DNA of 64,000 nucleotides from Caulobacterales bacterium (GCA_019510435.1 JAEKKJ010000007.1:124001-188000), one strand, 5' to 3'. Counted from the first letter of the stretch, positions 39,648 to 48,155 are shown. A program made the numbers and translations. Notes: generated by a model from the letters alone, not told the origin.

Positions 39648-40199
39648 ATGGCCAGGAGTCCAGGGCGCAAGCGGGCTACGCGCAAGCTTCCGCCCGCCAA
39701 GCCGCGCGTGCAGTTTTCCGAAGCGCTGGGGGAGCGGATCTGCGAGGCGCTCTCCGCCGGGGTGCTGCTGGCCGAGCTGGCCCGGGATCCGCAGATGCCG
39801 GCGCGGTGCACGATCTACCGCTGGCGCGACCGCCATCCCGAGTTCGGCGAGAACCTGCGCATCGCCCGCGAGCTGCAGGGCGACGCCCTGGCCGAGGACG
39901 CGGTGCTGGTGGCCGACGCGGCGACGCCGCCGACCCTGGCGCAGGACAAGGTGCGGATCACCTCGCGCCTGGCCCTGGCGGCGCGGGCGGAGCGCGAGGC
40001 GGCGCGGGCGGATGCGCGGCTGGAGCGGGCGATGGCGCGGGCGGAACGGCTGGCCGCGGCCGAGCTCGCCCTGGCGGAGGCCGGCAAGCCCAAGGTGATC
40101 TACATCGCCATCCGCGACTTCGTGCCCGTGCGGACGCCGGACGGGCGGCTGATCACCCGGGAGATCCTGGCGGACGGGAGCCATATCGACCATGAGTGA
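39648..40199 (+). CDS. phage terminase small subunit-like protein
   Basis: ERICEALSAGVLLAELARDPQMPARCTIYRWRDRHPEFGENLRIARELQ; overlaps the terminase large subunit start. Confidence 0.75.
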   Translation: MARSPGRKRATRKLPPAKPRVQFSEALGERICEALSAGVLLAELARDPQMPARCTIYRWRDRHPEFGENLRIARELQGDALAEDAVLVADAATPPTLAQDKVRITSRLALAARAEREAARADARLERAMARAERLAAAELALAEAGKPKVIYIAIRDFVPVRTPDGRLITREILADGSHIDHE

Positions 40200-41523
40200 G
40201 GCGTTCCGACTGCCGCTGACCTGGGTCCCGCGCGGCTACCAGGCCGAGCTCTGGAAGCACCTGCACGGGGGCGGGCGGCGGGCCGACGTGGTGGCGCACC
40301 GGCGCTGGGGCAAGGACGAGGTGGCGCTGCATTGGACGGCGGCCTGCGCCTCCACCCGCCCGGCCACCTACTGGCACATGCTGCCCGAGGCCTCGCAGGG
40401 GAAGAAGGCGATCTGGGACGCGGTGAACCCGCACACCGGGCGGCGGCGGCTGGACGAGGCCTTCCCCGAGGCGTTCCGCGCCCGCACCAGCGAAAGCGAG
40501 ATGAAGATCGAGCTGGTCAATGGCGCGGTCTGGCAGGTGGTGGGCTCGGACAACTACGACCGGCTGGTGGGGTCCTCGCCGTTGGGGGTGGTGCTGTCGG
40601 AGTGGTCGCTGGCCAAGCCGCAGGCCTGGGAGTTCATCCGCCCGATCCTCCTAGAGAACGACGGCTGGGCGCTGTTCCTGTGGACGCCGCGGGGGCGCAA
40701 CCACGCCACGCGGGCGTTCGAGAGCCGGATGCGCGATCCGGCCTGGTTCACCGCTAAGTCGCCGGCGACCGAGACGGACGTGTTCACGCCGGAGCAGCTG
40801 GAGCGGGAAAAGGCCGAGCTGGTGGCCGAGCTGGGGTCGACGGAGGAGGGGCTGGCGCGGTTCGCCTCGGAATATCTGGTGGACTTCGATGCGGCCACGC
40901 CCGGCGCCTACTATGCGAGCCTTCTCAATGACGCGGCGGGGGCGGGCCGCATCGGGGGCGTGCCGGTGGATCCGTCGCTGCGGGTCGACACCGCCTGGGA
41001 CCTGGGCATCGACGACTATACGGCGATCTGGTTCTTCCAGCAGGTGGGGCGCGAGGTGCGGGTGGTCGACTATTTCGAGACCTCGGGCGAGGGGCTGCCG
41101 GCGGTGGTGGGCCAGGCGATCGCCGCCAAGGGCTACCTCTGGGGCGCGCACCACCTGCCGCACGACGTGATGGTGCGCGAGCTGGCGACCGGCCGCTCGC
41201 GCTACGAGACCCTGCGCTCGCTGGGGCTGTCGAACATCCAGGTGGGGACCGCCGCCGACCCCGAGGAGCGGATCAACGCCGGGCGACTGATGATCCCCAT
41301 GTGCTGGTTCGACGCCGGGCGCTGCGCCCTGGGGCTGGAGCGGCTGCGCGCCTATCGCAAGCGCTGGAGCCGGGCGACGGCGAGCTATGCGGGACCGCTG
41401 CACGACCAGGCCAGCCACGGCGCGGACGCGTTCGGCGAGTTCGCCATGAACCGCCTGGGCGGGGCGGGGCCGCGGCGCGAGCCCGTCCGGCGGCATATGG
41501 GCGAACTCTCCTGGTTAAGCTGA
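40192..41523 (+). CDS. phage terminase large subunit
   Basis: 443 aa; VVAHRRWGKDEVALHWTAACA (Walker A-like), VVLSEWSLAKPQAWEFIRPIL, nuclease-like DTAWDLGIDDYTAIWFFQ. Confidence 0.88.
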   Translation: MSEAFRLPLTWVPRGYQAELWKHLHGGGRRADVVAHRRWGKDEVALHWTAACASTRPATYWHMLPEASQGKKAIWDAVNPHTGRRRLDEAFPEAFRARTSESEMKIELVNGAVWQVVGSDNYDRLVGSSPLGVVLSEWSLAKPQAWEFIRPILLENDGWALFLWTPRGRNHATRAFESRMRDPAWFTAKSPATETDVFTPEQLEREKAELVAELGSTEEGLARFASEYLVDFDAATPGAYYASLLNDAAGAGRIGGVPVDPSLRVDTAWDLGIDDYTAIWFFQQVGREVRVVDYFETSGEGLPAVVGQAIAAKGYLWGAHHLPHDVMVRELATGRSRYETLRSLGLSNIQVGTAADPEERINAGRLMIPMCWFDAGRCALGLERLRAYRKRWSRATASYAGPLHDQASHGADAFGEFAMNRLGGAGPRREPVRRHMGELSWLS

Positions 41524-41595
41524 ACGGTTGAGAGGTCGTTAAGCGCGATCGGATACCGTTGGCATGTCGGGGGACGCCGTGGTGGGAGACCGCGG

Positions 41596-41718
41596 ATGCC
41601 GGATTTCGTGCGGCACGCCCTGACGCTGGCTGAGGCCCATCCCATGGAGGCGGTGGCCCTGGCGGTCGTGATCGTCCTCTACCTCAACCTGATGACCTCG
41701 GACCCGCGGTCGTACTGA
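41596..41718 (+). CDS. 40-aa single-TM protein
   Basis: MPDFVRHALTLAEAHPMEAVALAVVIVLYLNLMTSDPRSY; below the ORF-track cut-off. Confidence 0.4.
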   Translation: MPDFVRHALTLAEAHPMEAVALAVVIVLYLNLMTSDPRSY

Positions 41719-41756
41719 GCGCCCCTTGACGGCAAATATTACGCGTGTACCAATCA

Positions 41757-41777
41757 GTTTCTACAGATGTAAGAAAC
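41757..41777. promoter_or_regulatory. BlaI/MecI/CopY-type operator
   Basis: GTTTC-TACA-GA-TGTA-AGAAAC with TACANNTGTA core (41762-41771), downstream of TTGACG-N16-TACCAA and before the ATG at 41791. Confidence 0.6.
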
Positions 41778-41790
41778 CGGGAGGATCGAC

Positions 41791-42294
41791 ATGCGTGGAT
41801 CGAGATCGGCCGTGGCCGTGGCGACGGGGTTTGTGGCGGCGTTTGTGATGGCGGCGGGACGGGCGGTGGCGGAGCCCCTGACCTGGGCGCCGCCGGCAGA
41901 GCGCCTGTCGGTGCTTGGGGTGCTGGCCCATGCCACCGGGGCGGTGCAGGCGGCGTTCGCGATCCTGATCGCGGCGGCGGTGGCGGCGGTGGCCGTCTGG
42001 GCGATGAGCCTGGGTAAGGTCGGCGGCGGCGACGCCAAGGGCGTGGCGGTGGCGCTGGGCCGCCTGCGGATCGTGCGCTCCGGCGGGGCGCCGCTGGGCC
42101 TGCTGGCGGCGAGCTACACCCTGTTCGCCTGCTTCCTGGGCATGGCCAATGTGCGTCCCGCGCCGTCGCTGACCGTGCTGGCGCCCGGCTTCGCCGAGGC
42201 GGCGCTGGCGGTGATGCTGGGCCTCCTGGCGACGACGGTGGCGGTGGTGTGCGAGCGCCACCTGGAGGGCCGGATCCGACGCGCCGCCGCCTGA
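41791..42294 (+). CDS. membrane protein, MotA/TolQ/ExbB-like
   Basis: Signal/TM segments; C-terminal GFAEAALAVMLGLLATTVAVVCERHLEGRI resembles the ExbB/MotA last TM. Confidence 0.5.
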   Translation: MRGSRSAVAVATGFVAAFVMAAGRAVAEPLTWAPPAERLSVLGVLAHATGAVQAAFAILIAAAVAAVAVWAMSLGKVGGGDAKGVAVALGRLRIVRSGGAPLGLLAASYTLFACFLGMANVRPAPSLTVLAPGFAEAALAVMLGLLATTVAVVCERHLEGRIRRAAA

Positions 42295-42695
42295 TGACCG
42301 CGCCGCCGCCGATCACTGGAGGCCCGCCGATCACCGGGGCCGAGAGCCAGGTCATGGACGTGGTCTGGGCCGCGGACGGCGCCGGGGTGGGTGAGATCCT
42401 GGCGGCGGTGGGCCCCGCCAACGGCTGGGGCGAGGCGACCGTCCGCACCCTGATCCACCGGCTGGTGCGCAAGAAGGCGCTGTGCTCCGAGCGGCGGCGC
42501 GGCCTGGTGGTCTATGCGCCGCTGGTCCGGCGCGAGGCCTGGCTGACCGCCGAGAGCCAGGGCCTGCTGGACCGCCTGTTCGGTGGCCAACTCGCGCCCC
42601 TGGTAGCCCACCTGGCGCGCGAGCGGGTGCTGTCGCCGCAGGACCGGGCGCGCCTGCGCCGGCTGGTGGCAGAGCTGGATGCGGAGGAGGAGTGA
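42294..42695 (+). CDS. BlaI/MecI/CopY family transcriptional regulator
   Basis: ITGAESQVMDVVWAADGAGVGEILAAV...GEATVRTLIHRLVRKKAL...YAPLVRREAWLTAESQGLLDRLFGGQLAPLVAHLARE. Confidence 0.88.
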   Translation: MTAPPPITGGPPITGAESQVMDVVWAADGAGVGEILAAVGPANGWGEATVRTLIHRLVRKKALCSERRRGLVVYAPLVRREAWLTAESQGLLDRLFGGQLAPLVAHLARERVLSPQDRARLRRLVAELDAEEE

Positions 42696-42705
42696 GGGGG
42701 GAGAT

Positions 42706-42720
42706 GTTCGTGTTTTGTTC
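42706..42720 (+). promoter_or_regulatory. LexA/SOS box B with adjacent promoter (TTGACA-N17-TAGGTT, 42721-42749)
   Basis: GTTCGTGTTTTGTTC. Confidence 0.8.
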
Positions 42721-42875
42721 TTGACATTCGGTCCGGATTTTGGTAGGTTTCTGTCGGCGTCGAAGAGTGCCCCGCCATCGGGGGCTGAGCCTCGGGCGTC
42801 TATGGCATGTCCACCGGCCTTGTCGTCATGACGAGCGCGGGCGCCACCTTTTGACTTCCTTGCTGGAGATTCGAG

Positions 42876-43637
42876 GTGCCTTCGGATCCGAAAGGTCCCT
42901 TTTCCGTGCCCGATCTTCTGGCTGAGGCCTGGAACGAGATGGTGGGGAAGAACCGCCTGCTCCAGGCGAAGAACGATCCGCTTGCGAACAGCGCCGCGCC
43001 GAACGCGAAGCCGCCGTTGACTGCGGCCGGGCCTGAGGATTCCCAGCGCGCGGCAGCGCGAGACTACGGCGCGCACTATCTGATGGACCTCGTGCCGCGA
43101 GGCGAAGGCACGACCAGCTACGACGCGAGCTATCGCAATGGCGACGGCAGCGGCCGATACTACCCGTCTGGTTGGAAGAAGCCGACCGAGCTCACCATCG
43201 ACGAGGCGATCCGGATGGCGCCTGACATGACCCGGGCTGCTGGCAACTACGCGGTGGGTCTTTATCAGTTCAAGCCAGGTCTTCTTGCCGACGCAAAGCG
43301 GCGCATGAACCTGACGGGCTCGGAAGTCCTGACTCCGGCGATGCAGGACCGGATTATGCGCGATCGGCTCACCTATCGCGGCTATGATCGCTATCTCGCA
43401 AGCCCCAAGCAGCCCGCGGACCTAGCGAAGTTTCAAGACAACCTCGTCAACGAATGGCCGTCGTTGCCGAACTCCAACGCCGCGCCGCAATTCGACGGTG
43501 TGCGGACGCGTGTGCCGCGTGTGACTCCGATGGCGTTCCAGGCGGCGATTGCGCAGGCGGCGCAGGAGGCGGACCGAATCCGGGACAGTTACATCGACGC
43601 GGGCCAGGAACCCCCGCCGGGCGGCCGCTGGCGCTGA
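42876..43637 (+). CDS. putative lysozyme-like/GH104-like muramidase or structural lysozyme
   Basis: LMDLVPRGEGTTSYDASYRNGDG...TIDEAIRMAPDMTRAAGNYAVGLYQFKPGLLADAKRRM; GTG start. Confidence 0.55.
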   Translation: MPSDPKGPFSVPDLLAEAWNEMVGKNRLLQAKNDPLANSAAPNAKPPLTAAGPEDSQRAAARDYGAHYLMDLVPRGEGTTSYDASYRNGDGSGRYYPSGWKKPTELTIDEAIRMAPDMTRAAGNYAVGLYQFKPGLLADAKRRMNLTGSEVLTPAMQDRIMRDRLTYRGYDRYLASPKQPADLAKFQDNLVNEWPSLPNSNAAPQFDGVRTRVPRVTPMAFQAAIAQAAQEADRIRDSYIDAGQEPPPGGRWR

Positions 43638-43642
43638 GCGCC

Positions 43643-44179
43643 CTAAGGTCGCGCGGGACGAGGGGACCGATAGCCGGCGGGCGGCTTGACCCAGCACTCC
43701 CAGCGGATGTCGCTGGAGCAGAGGGGAAGGTTCGGAGGCTTCACCGGCCTGTTGCGCTCTTGCTCGGCCAGCTGGCGCAGCCGGCGCTGGTCGCGGGGGT
43801 CGGCGAAGTCATTCTTCGCGAGATCGTCGGCCTCATAGGCGGGCAGCCATTCCAGCCTCTCGAGGCCCCGGGCCCGCCCGTCGACTACGGAGATCACCCT
43901 TACCATTCGTCCATCGCGTCGACGCGCGAAGAGGAAGTCGCAAGCGTAGGGACCGCAATTGTACACCTCGTGATAGCGGCGGCAGACCTCGGCGTGGCCG
44001 AAGCAGACATCGTCCTTGGCGTAGCCGCGGAAGGCGATCGGGCGAAAGCCCGCTGCGGCCAAGGCTGAGCGGACCGTGGAATAGGGTGTGAGCGGCCGCA
44101 GCTTGGGCAGGCCGTCGGCGGCGCGCGCCAGACTCGCGCTCGCACAGACCGCGACAAGAACGGCAGCGAACAGGCGCAT
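43643..44179 (-). CDS. secreted Cys-containing hypothetical protein (paralogue 1)
   Basis: Signal peptide MRLFAAVLVAVCASASLARA; VRSALAAAGFRPIAF...VCFGHAEVCRRYHEVYNCGPYACDFLFARRRDG. Confidence 0.7.
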   Translation of the reverse strand: MRLFAAVLVAVCASASLARAADGLPKLRPLTPYSTVRSALAAAGFRPIAFRGYAKDDVCFGHAEVCRRYHEVYNCGPYACDFLFARRRDGRMVRVISVVDGRARGLERLEWLPAYEADDLAKNDFADPRDQRRLRQLAEQERNRPVKPPNLPLCSSDIRWECWVKPPAGYRSPRPARP

Positions 44180-44236
44180 GGTTGGCCTCCGACCGGAGGA
44201 AACTAGCGCGGGCTCAGGACGGACGCCAGGGATAAT

Positions 44237-44251
44237 GTTCGTGATTTGTTC
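44237..44251 (+). promoter_or_regulatory. LexA/SOS box C
   Basis: GTTCGTGATTTGTTC, 58 bp upstream of the minus-strand gene starting at 44179 and upstream of the + ORF at 44331. Confidence 0.75.
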
Positions 44252-44330
44252 TTAATTCTCTCGGGCGATTGTGTACTTTGCAAATAGGCCAAGCTGAGGC
44301 GCAGGATCGGCGCGCCTGAAGGGGGGTGCG

Positions 44331-44480
44331 ATGTTGACGGCGATCATTGTGGTGGCGCTGGCGGCCGACGACCTGGACACAGCGCGGCTGACAAAGGCCG
44401 AGGTGGCCTATCAAGATTGCCTGCTCGATGCCGCAACCAAATATGACGACCGCACGTCGGACGCCGCTTCGGTTAACCCC
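44331..44480 (+). pseudogene. truncated secreted hypothetical ORF interrupted by a transposase remnant
   Basis: MLTAIIVVALAADDLDTARLTKAEVAYQDCLLDAATKYDDRTSDAASVNPA then out-of-context sequence antisense to IS1595-like coding. Confidence 0.45.
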
Positions 44481-44715
44481 GCCGTCAGGCCTCCGGTACG
44501 TGAGGCGCTTACCGACGGCGCCCACCAGCGCGCGCGGCCCGCTCGGTGTCCTCGACGCCCGCGGCCGACCGGTTGGAATACTGGAAGTCGATCTCGGCCA
44601 GATAGCGGTGCAGATGCTTCTTGGGGCAGCGCTGATACACGCCGCGCATGCCGCGCTTGAAGATCGAGAACGAGCCTTCGACCGTGTTCGTGTGAACGAG
44701 CGGATGACTGCGCCC
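44480..44715 (-). mobile_element. IS1595-family transposase C-terminal remnant (frameshifted)
   Basis: HTNTVEGSFSIFKRGMRGVYQRCPKKHLHRYLAEIDFQYSNRSAAGVEDTERA, continuing in another frame as GAVGKRLTYRRPD. Confidence 0.8.
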
Positions 44716-44777
44716 GCCGCCGCGGGCTGAGCTTCCGGCCTCCTTCACAGGCCTTGTGCTCAAGGGCTAGTAGCTGC

Positions 44778-45302
44778 TCATCGCCGCCGGGACGGGCGCG
44801 CTCCAGGCTGCGCGGCGCGGCAGTTCGTGACGACGGTCGCTGAGCAGGGCGGCAGCGGCTTGATGAAGCTGACGCGGCGTCCATCGGGCAGGCGCAGAAG
44901 GAGGCCGTCGAGATCGGTGGATTTCGCGGGTCTCGCGTCGGCGTAGCGAACGTGCCGAAGGCTGGGCGGCGCGTAGTCGTCCGGAACGCCCCGCGTGAAG
45001 ACCAGCCAGTAGGCGTTGTCGGCACGCTGCCGGAACAGGAAATAGCACGCGGGCGCATCGGCGGCGCACGAGACCCGTTCGGGGAAGGCGCGGCAGATCC
45101 TGTCGGCGTCCAGGCAACGATCGCGGCCACCGTCGCCGTCGTCCTGAGCAAGCACCTTGATGGGCTCGAAGCCCTGGTCGATCAGCTGGCGTCGCGCTGC
45201 GGCATAGGCGGGCGCGCCGGCGATGTGCAGTGCGCGCGCCCTGGCGTGGGCGCCGCTGGCTGCCAGGGCGAACAGGCCGATGGCGATGAAGACTGCGCGC
45301 AT
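44778..45302 (-). CDS. secreted Cys-containing hypothetical protein (paralogue 2)
   Basis: Signal peptide MRAVFIAIGLFALAASGAHA; ARRQLIDQGFEPIKV...DRCLDADRICRAFPERVSCAADAPACYFLFRQRAD aligns with paralogue 1. Confidence 0.7.
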   Translation of the reverse strand: MRAVFIAIGLFALAASGAHARARALHIAGAPAYAAARRQLIDQGFEPIKVLAQDDGDGGRDRCLDADRICRAFPERVSCAADAPACYFLFRQRADNAYWLVFTRGVPDDYAPPSLRHVRYADARPAKSTDLDGLLLRLPDGRRVSFIKPLPPCSATVVTNCRAAQPGARPSRRR

Positions 45303-45360
45303 TGTCGAGGCCTCCGAGGTCTCGAGCGTAGCGACCCCGGGGCTGGGCGTCAGGGAATTT

Positions 45361-45375
45361 GTTCATCGTTTGTTC
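45361..45375 (+). promoter_or_regulatory. LexA/SOS box D with adjacent TTGACA element
   Basis: GTTCATCGTTTGTTC; 59 bp upstream of the minus gene at 45302 and upstream of the + portal gene. Confidence 0.75.
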
Positions 45376-45535
45376 TTGACATTCGCGCGGGAATTTGAGA
45401 GAGTAATGCCAGCGTTGATGAGTGCGCGCGCCGCGGCGGGCTGAGGCTCTGGCGCTGCGACGTGGTTGGGTGGACCGGCGCTGATGGCGTGCGGGACCGC
45501 CGCCCGCCCGTCGTTCCACCTCTCGTTTCAAGCTG

Positions 45536-47515
45536 TTGTTTCACCTGCTGTTCAATCCGCTGTTCAATCCGCGGTTCAATCCGCCGGGCCTGCTCGCGCG
45601 GGCCCTTTGCCATGGGGCGTCCATCTTGTCCGACGACGATATCCTGGAGGTGGCGCGCGCCGCCTTCGAGCTGGCGGCTGACGCCGAGGCGGAGAACCGG
45701 CGCGAGGCGCTGGACGACCTGCGCTTCGCGCGGCTGGGCGAGCAGTGGCCCGACAAGGTGCGGCGCGAGCGGGAGCGGGAGGGGCGGCCGTGCCTGACCA
45801 TCAACCGCATGCCGGCCTTCATCCGCCAGGTGGTCAACGACGCGCGGCAGAACAAGCCGGCGATCACGGTGCATCCGGTGGACGACGGGGCCGACCGCGA
45901 GACCGCCGAGGTGATGAGCGGCCTGATCCGCCACATCGAGCAGAGCTCGGACGCGGAGGTCGCCTATGACACGGCGCTGGATTTCGCGGTCACGGGCGGG
46001 TTCGGCTATTTCCGGATCAACACCCGCTGGGCCGACGACGACAGCTTCGACCAGGACCTGGCGATCGAGCGGGTGGCCAACCCGTTCTCGGTCTATGGCG
46101 ACCCCGATTCCACGGCCGCCGACAGCGCCGACTGGAACACCGCCTTCGTCATCGACACCGTGCCCAAGGCGCAGTTCGAGGCGCGGTGGAAGGGCGCCGA
46201 CCCGGTGGACTGGGAGGCCGACGACTACGGCCGGCTGAGCGGGCCGTGGCTGGACGGCGAGCGGGTGCTGGTGGCCGAATACTGGCGGCGCGAGGCGGTG
46301 AGCCGGACCATCCTGGCCCTGTCGGACGGCCAGGTGGTGGAGGAGGCGGTCTACAAGGCCCAGAAGGCCATGTTCGACGCCCTGGGGGTGTCGGTCGTGG
46401 GTCGGCCGCGGCAGACCGCGAGCCACAAGGTCACCCAGCGGATCCTGACCGGCGCCGAGGTGCTGGAGACCGTGGACTGGTCGGGCCGCTACATCCCGAT
46501 CGTGCCGGTCTATGGCGACGAGGTGATGATCGACGGGCGCCGGCGGCTGAGGAGCCTGGTGCGGGACGCCAAGGATCCGCAGCGGATGTTCAACTACTGG
46601 CGGACGACCTCGACGGAGCTGGTGGCGCTGGCCCCCAAGGCGCCGTTCATCGGGCGGCGCGGGGCGTTCGAGACCGACAGCGCCAAGTGGGCGACGGCCA
46701 ACACCCAGACCCATGCCTATATCGAGTACGACGGGCCCGAACCGCCGATCCGCCAGTCTTTCGCCGGTCCGCCGGCCGGGGCCATGCAGGAGGCGCTCTC
46801 GGCTTCGGACGACATGAAGTCGATCATGGGGCTGTACGACGCCAGCCTGGGCGCACGGTCGAACGAGACCTCGGGCCGGGCGATCATGGCGCGGCAGCGG
46901 GAAGGGGACGTCTCCACCTTCCACTACATCGACAACCTTAGCCGGGCGATCCGGCACGCGGGGCGGATCCTGCTGGACCTGATCCCGCGGGTCTATTCCA
47001 GCCCGCGGGTGGTGCGAGTGCTGGGGGCGGATGGCAAGACGCAGGGTGTGGGCGTGGGGGCGGCGCCTGGGGCCGCCGATCCGGCCGGGCCGCTGCGCAA
47101 GGTGGAGAAGGTCTATGACCTGACGGCCGGCCGCTACGACCTGACCGTGAGCTCGGGCCCCAGCTTCACCAGCCGCCGGGAAGAGGCGGCGACCCAGATG
47201 ATCGAGCTGATCCGCGCCTATCCGGCGGCCGCGCCGGTGATCGGCGACCTCTTGGCGCGGAACCTGGATTGGCCGGGAGCCGACGAGATCGCGACGCGGC
47301 TTTCGGCCCTGTTGCCGCCACAGGTGAAGGGCGTGGCGCCGGGGGCGCAGCAGGCCCAGGCCCAGCTGGCCCAGGTGGGCCAGGCGCTGGCGGCGGCCAA
47401 GGCCGAGATCGCCGCCCTGCGCCAGGACCAGGCGAACGCGGCCCGCAAGCTGGAGATCGAGGCCTTCGAGGCCGAGACCAATCGGATGCGGGCGATGGGC
47501 GCGCGCACCGCCTGA
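45536..47515 (+). CDS. phage portal protein (P22-type)
   Basis: REREREGRPCLTINRMPAFIRQVVNDARQNKPAITVHPVDDGAD...NETSGRAIMARQREGDVSTFHYIDNLSRAIRHAGRILLDLIP; true start probably TTG at 45626. Confidence 0.9.
   Translation: MFHLLFNPLFNPRFNPPGLLARALCHGASILSDDDILEVARAAFELAADAEAENRREALDDLRFARLGEQWPDKVRREREREGRPCLTINRMPAFIRQVVNDARQNKPAITVHPVDDGADRETAEVMSGLIRHIEQSSDAEVAYDTALDFAVTGGFGYFRINTRWADDDSFDQDLAIERVANPFSVYGDPDSTAADSADWNTAFVIDTVPKAQFEARWKGADPVDWEADDYGRLSGPWLDGERVLVAEYWRREAVSRTILALSDGQVVEEAVYKAQKAMFDALGVSVVGRPRQTASHKVTQRILTGAEVLETVDWSGRYIPIVPVYGDEVMIDGRRRLRSLVRDAKDPQRMFNYWRTTSTELVALAPKAPFIGRRGAFETDSAKWATANTQTHAYIEYDGPEPPIRQSFAGPPAGAMQEALSASDDMKSIMGLYDASLGARSNETSGRAIMARQREGDVSTFHYIDNLSRAIRHAGRILLDLIPRVYSSPRVVRVLGADGKTQGVGVGAAPGAADPAGPLRKVEKVYDLTAGRYDLTVSSGPSFTSRREEAATQMIELIRAYPAAAPVIGDLLARNLDWPGADEIATRLSALLPPQVKGVAPGAQQAQAQLAQVGQALAAAKAEIAALRQDQANAARKLEIEAFEAETNRMRAMGARTA
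45548..45583 (+). repeat. three tandem 12-bp repeats
   Basis: CTGTTCAATCCG CTGTTCAATCCG CGGTTCAATCCG. Confidence 0.8.
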
Positions 47516-47528
47516 TGCGCCATCGGGC

Positions 47529-48149
47529 TCAGGCGCGGCGGAGGCTCCAGGCGCGAACGGCCTCGAGCGTGAGCTTGATGGCGCCGAAGAGGGCGCCGCC
47601 GCCGAAGGCGAGCGCCAGGCCGCCGGCGACCATGTCCAGGTCCTCGCGTCCCGGGCGGGTGAGTTCGATGCGCGCGATAACGGCCAGCAAGGCGAGGGCG
47701 AGGAGGAGCCAGACGACCGCGCCGGCCACGAGCAGGCGCAGGCCGCGACCCGCGGCCCGCATCGGCGGCCAGTCCATGGCGACGATGGCGAAGGCCCCGG
47801 CGCCCCAGACGTAGAAGAACGGGAAGGCCACGCTGAGGCCCTGGCGACTGAGCAGCCAAAGCCCGGTGGGTGGCAGGAACAGCAGCCAGGGCGCCGCGCC
47901 GAGCGCCAGCACCGCGGCCGCCCGGGGCGAGCGGTTTCCACCGGCGCGCCAGGTCCGGAAGACCATCCAGGGCGTCATCAACGCCACGCAGAACGCCCAG
48001 AGCGCGAACGTGCCGCCCAGCAGCTCGCCGTCCTTCTGGAAGAGGGCGACGGGATAGAGGGCGATCGGCAGCAGCGCCACACGCTCCAACCGGGAATCGG
48101 CGTCCGACGAGACGGCCGCGGGCGGCGGCGGTTCGAAATAGTTCTTCAT
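47529..48149 (-). CDS. multi-TM hypothetical membrane protein
   Basis: MKNYFEPPPPAAVSSDADSRLERVALLPIALYPVALFQKDGELLGGTFALWAFCVALMTPWMVF... Confidence 0.6.
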   Translation of the reverse strand: MKNYFEPPPPAAVSSDADSRLERVALLPIALYPVALFQKDGELLGGTFALWAFCVALMTPWMVFRTWRAGGNRSPRAAAVLALGAAPWLLFLPPTGLWLLSRQGLSVAFPFFYVWGAGAFAIVAMDWPPMRAAGRGLRLLVAGAVVWLLLALALLAVIARIELTRPGREDLDMVAGGLALAFGGGALFGAIKLTLEAVRAWSLRRA

Positions 48150-48155
48150 TTGTTC
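48141..48155 (-). promoter_or_regulatory. LexA/SOS box E overlapping the start codon of the membrane protein gene
   Basis: GTTCTTCATTTGTTC (minus strand GAACAAATGAAGAAC). Confidence 0.6.

Noticed and set aside
45548-45583. Tandem 12-bp repeats as a CRISPR-like array
   Set aside because: Only three direct adjacent copies with no spacers; no cas genes anywhere in the window.
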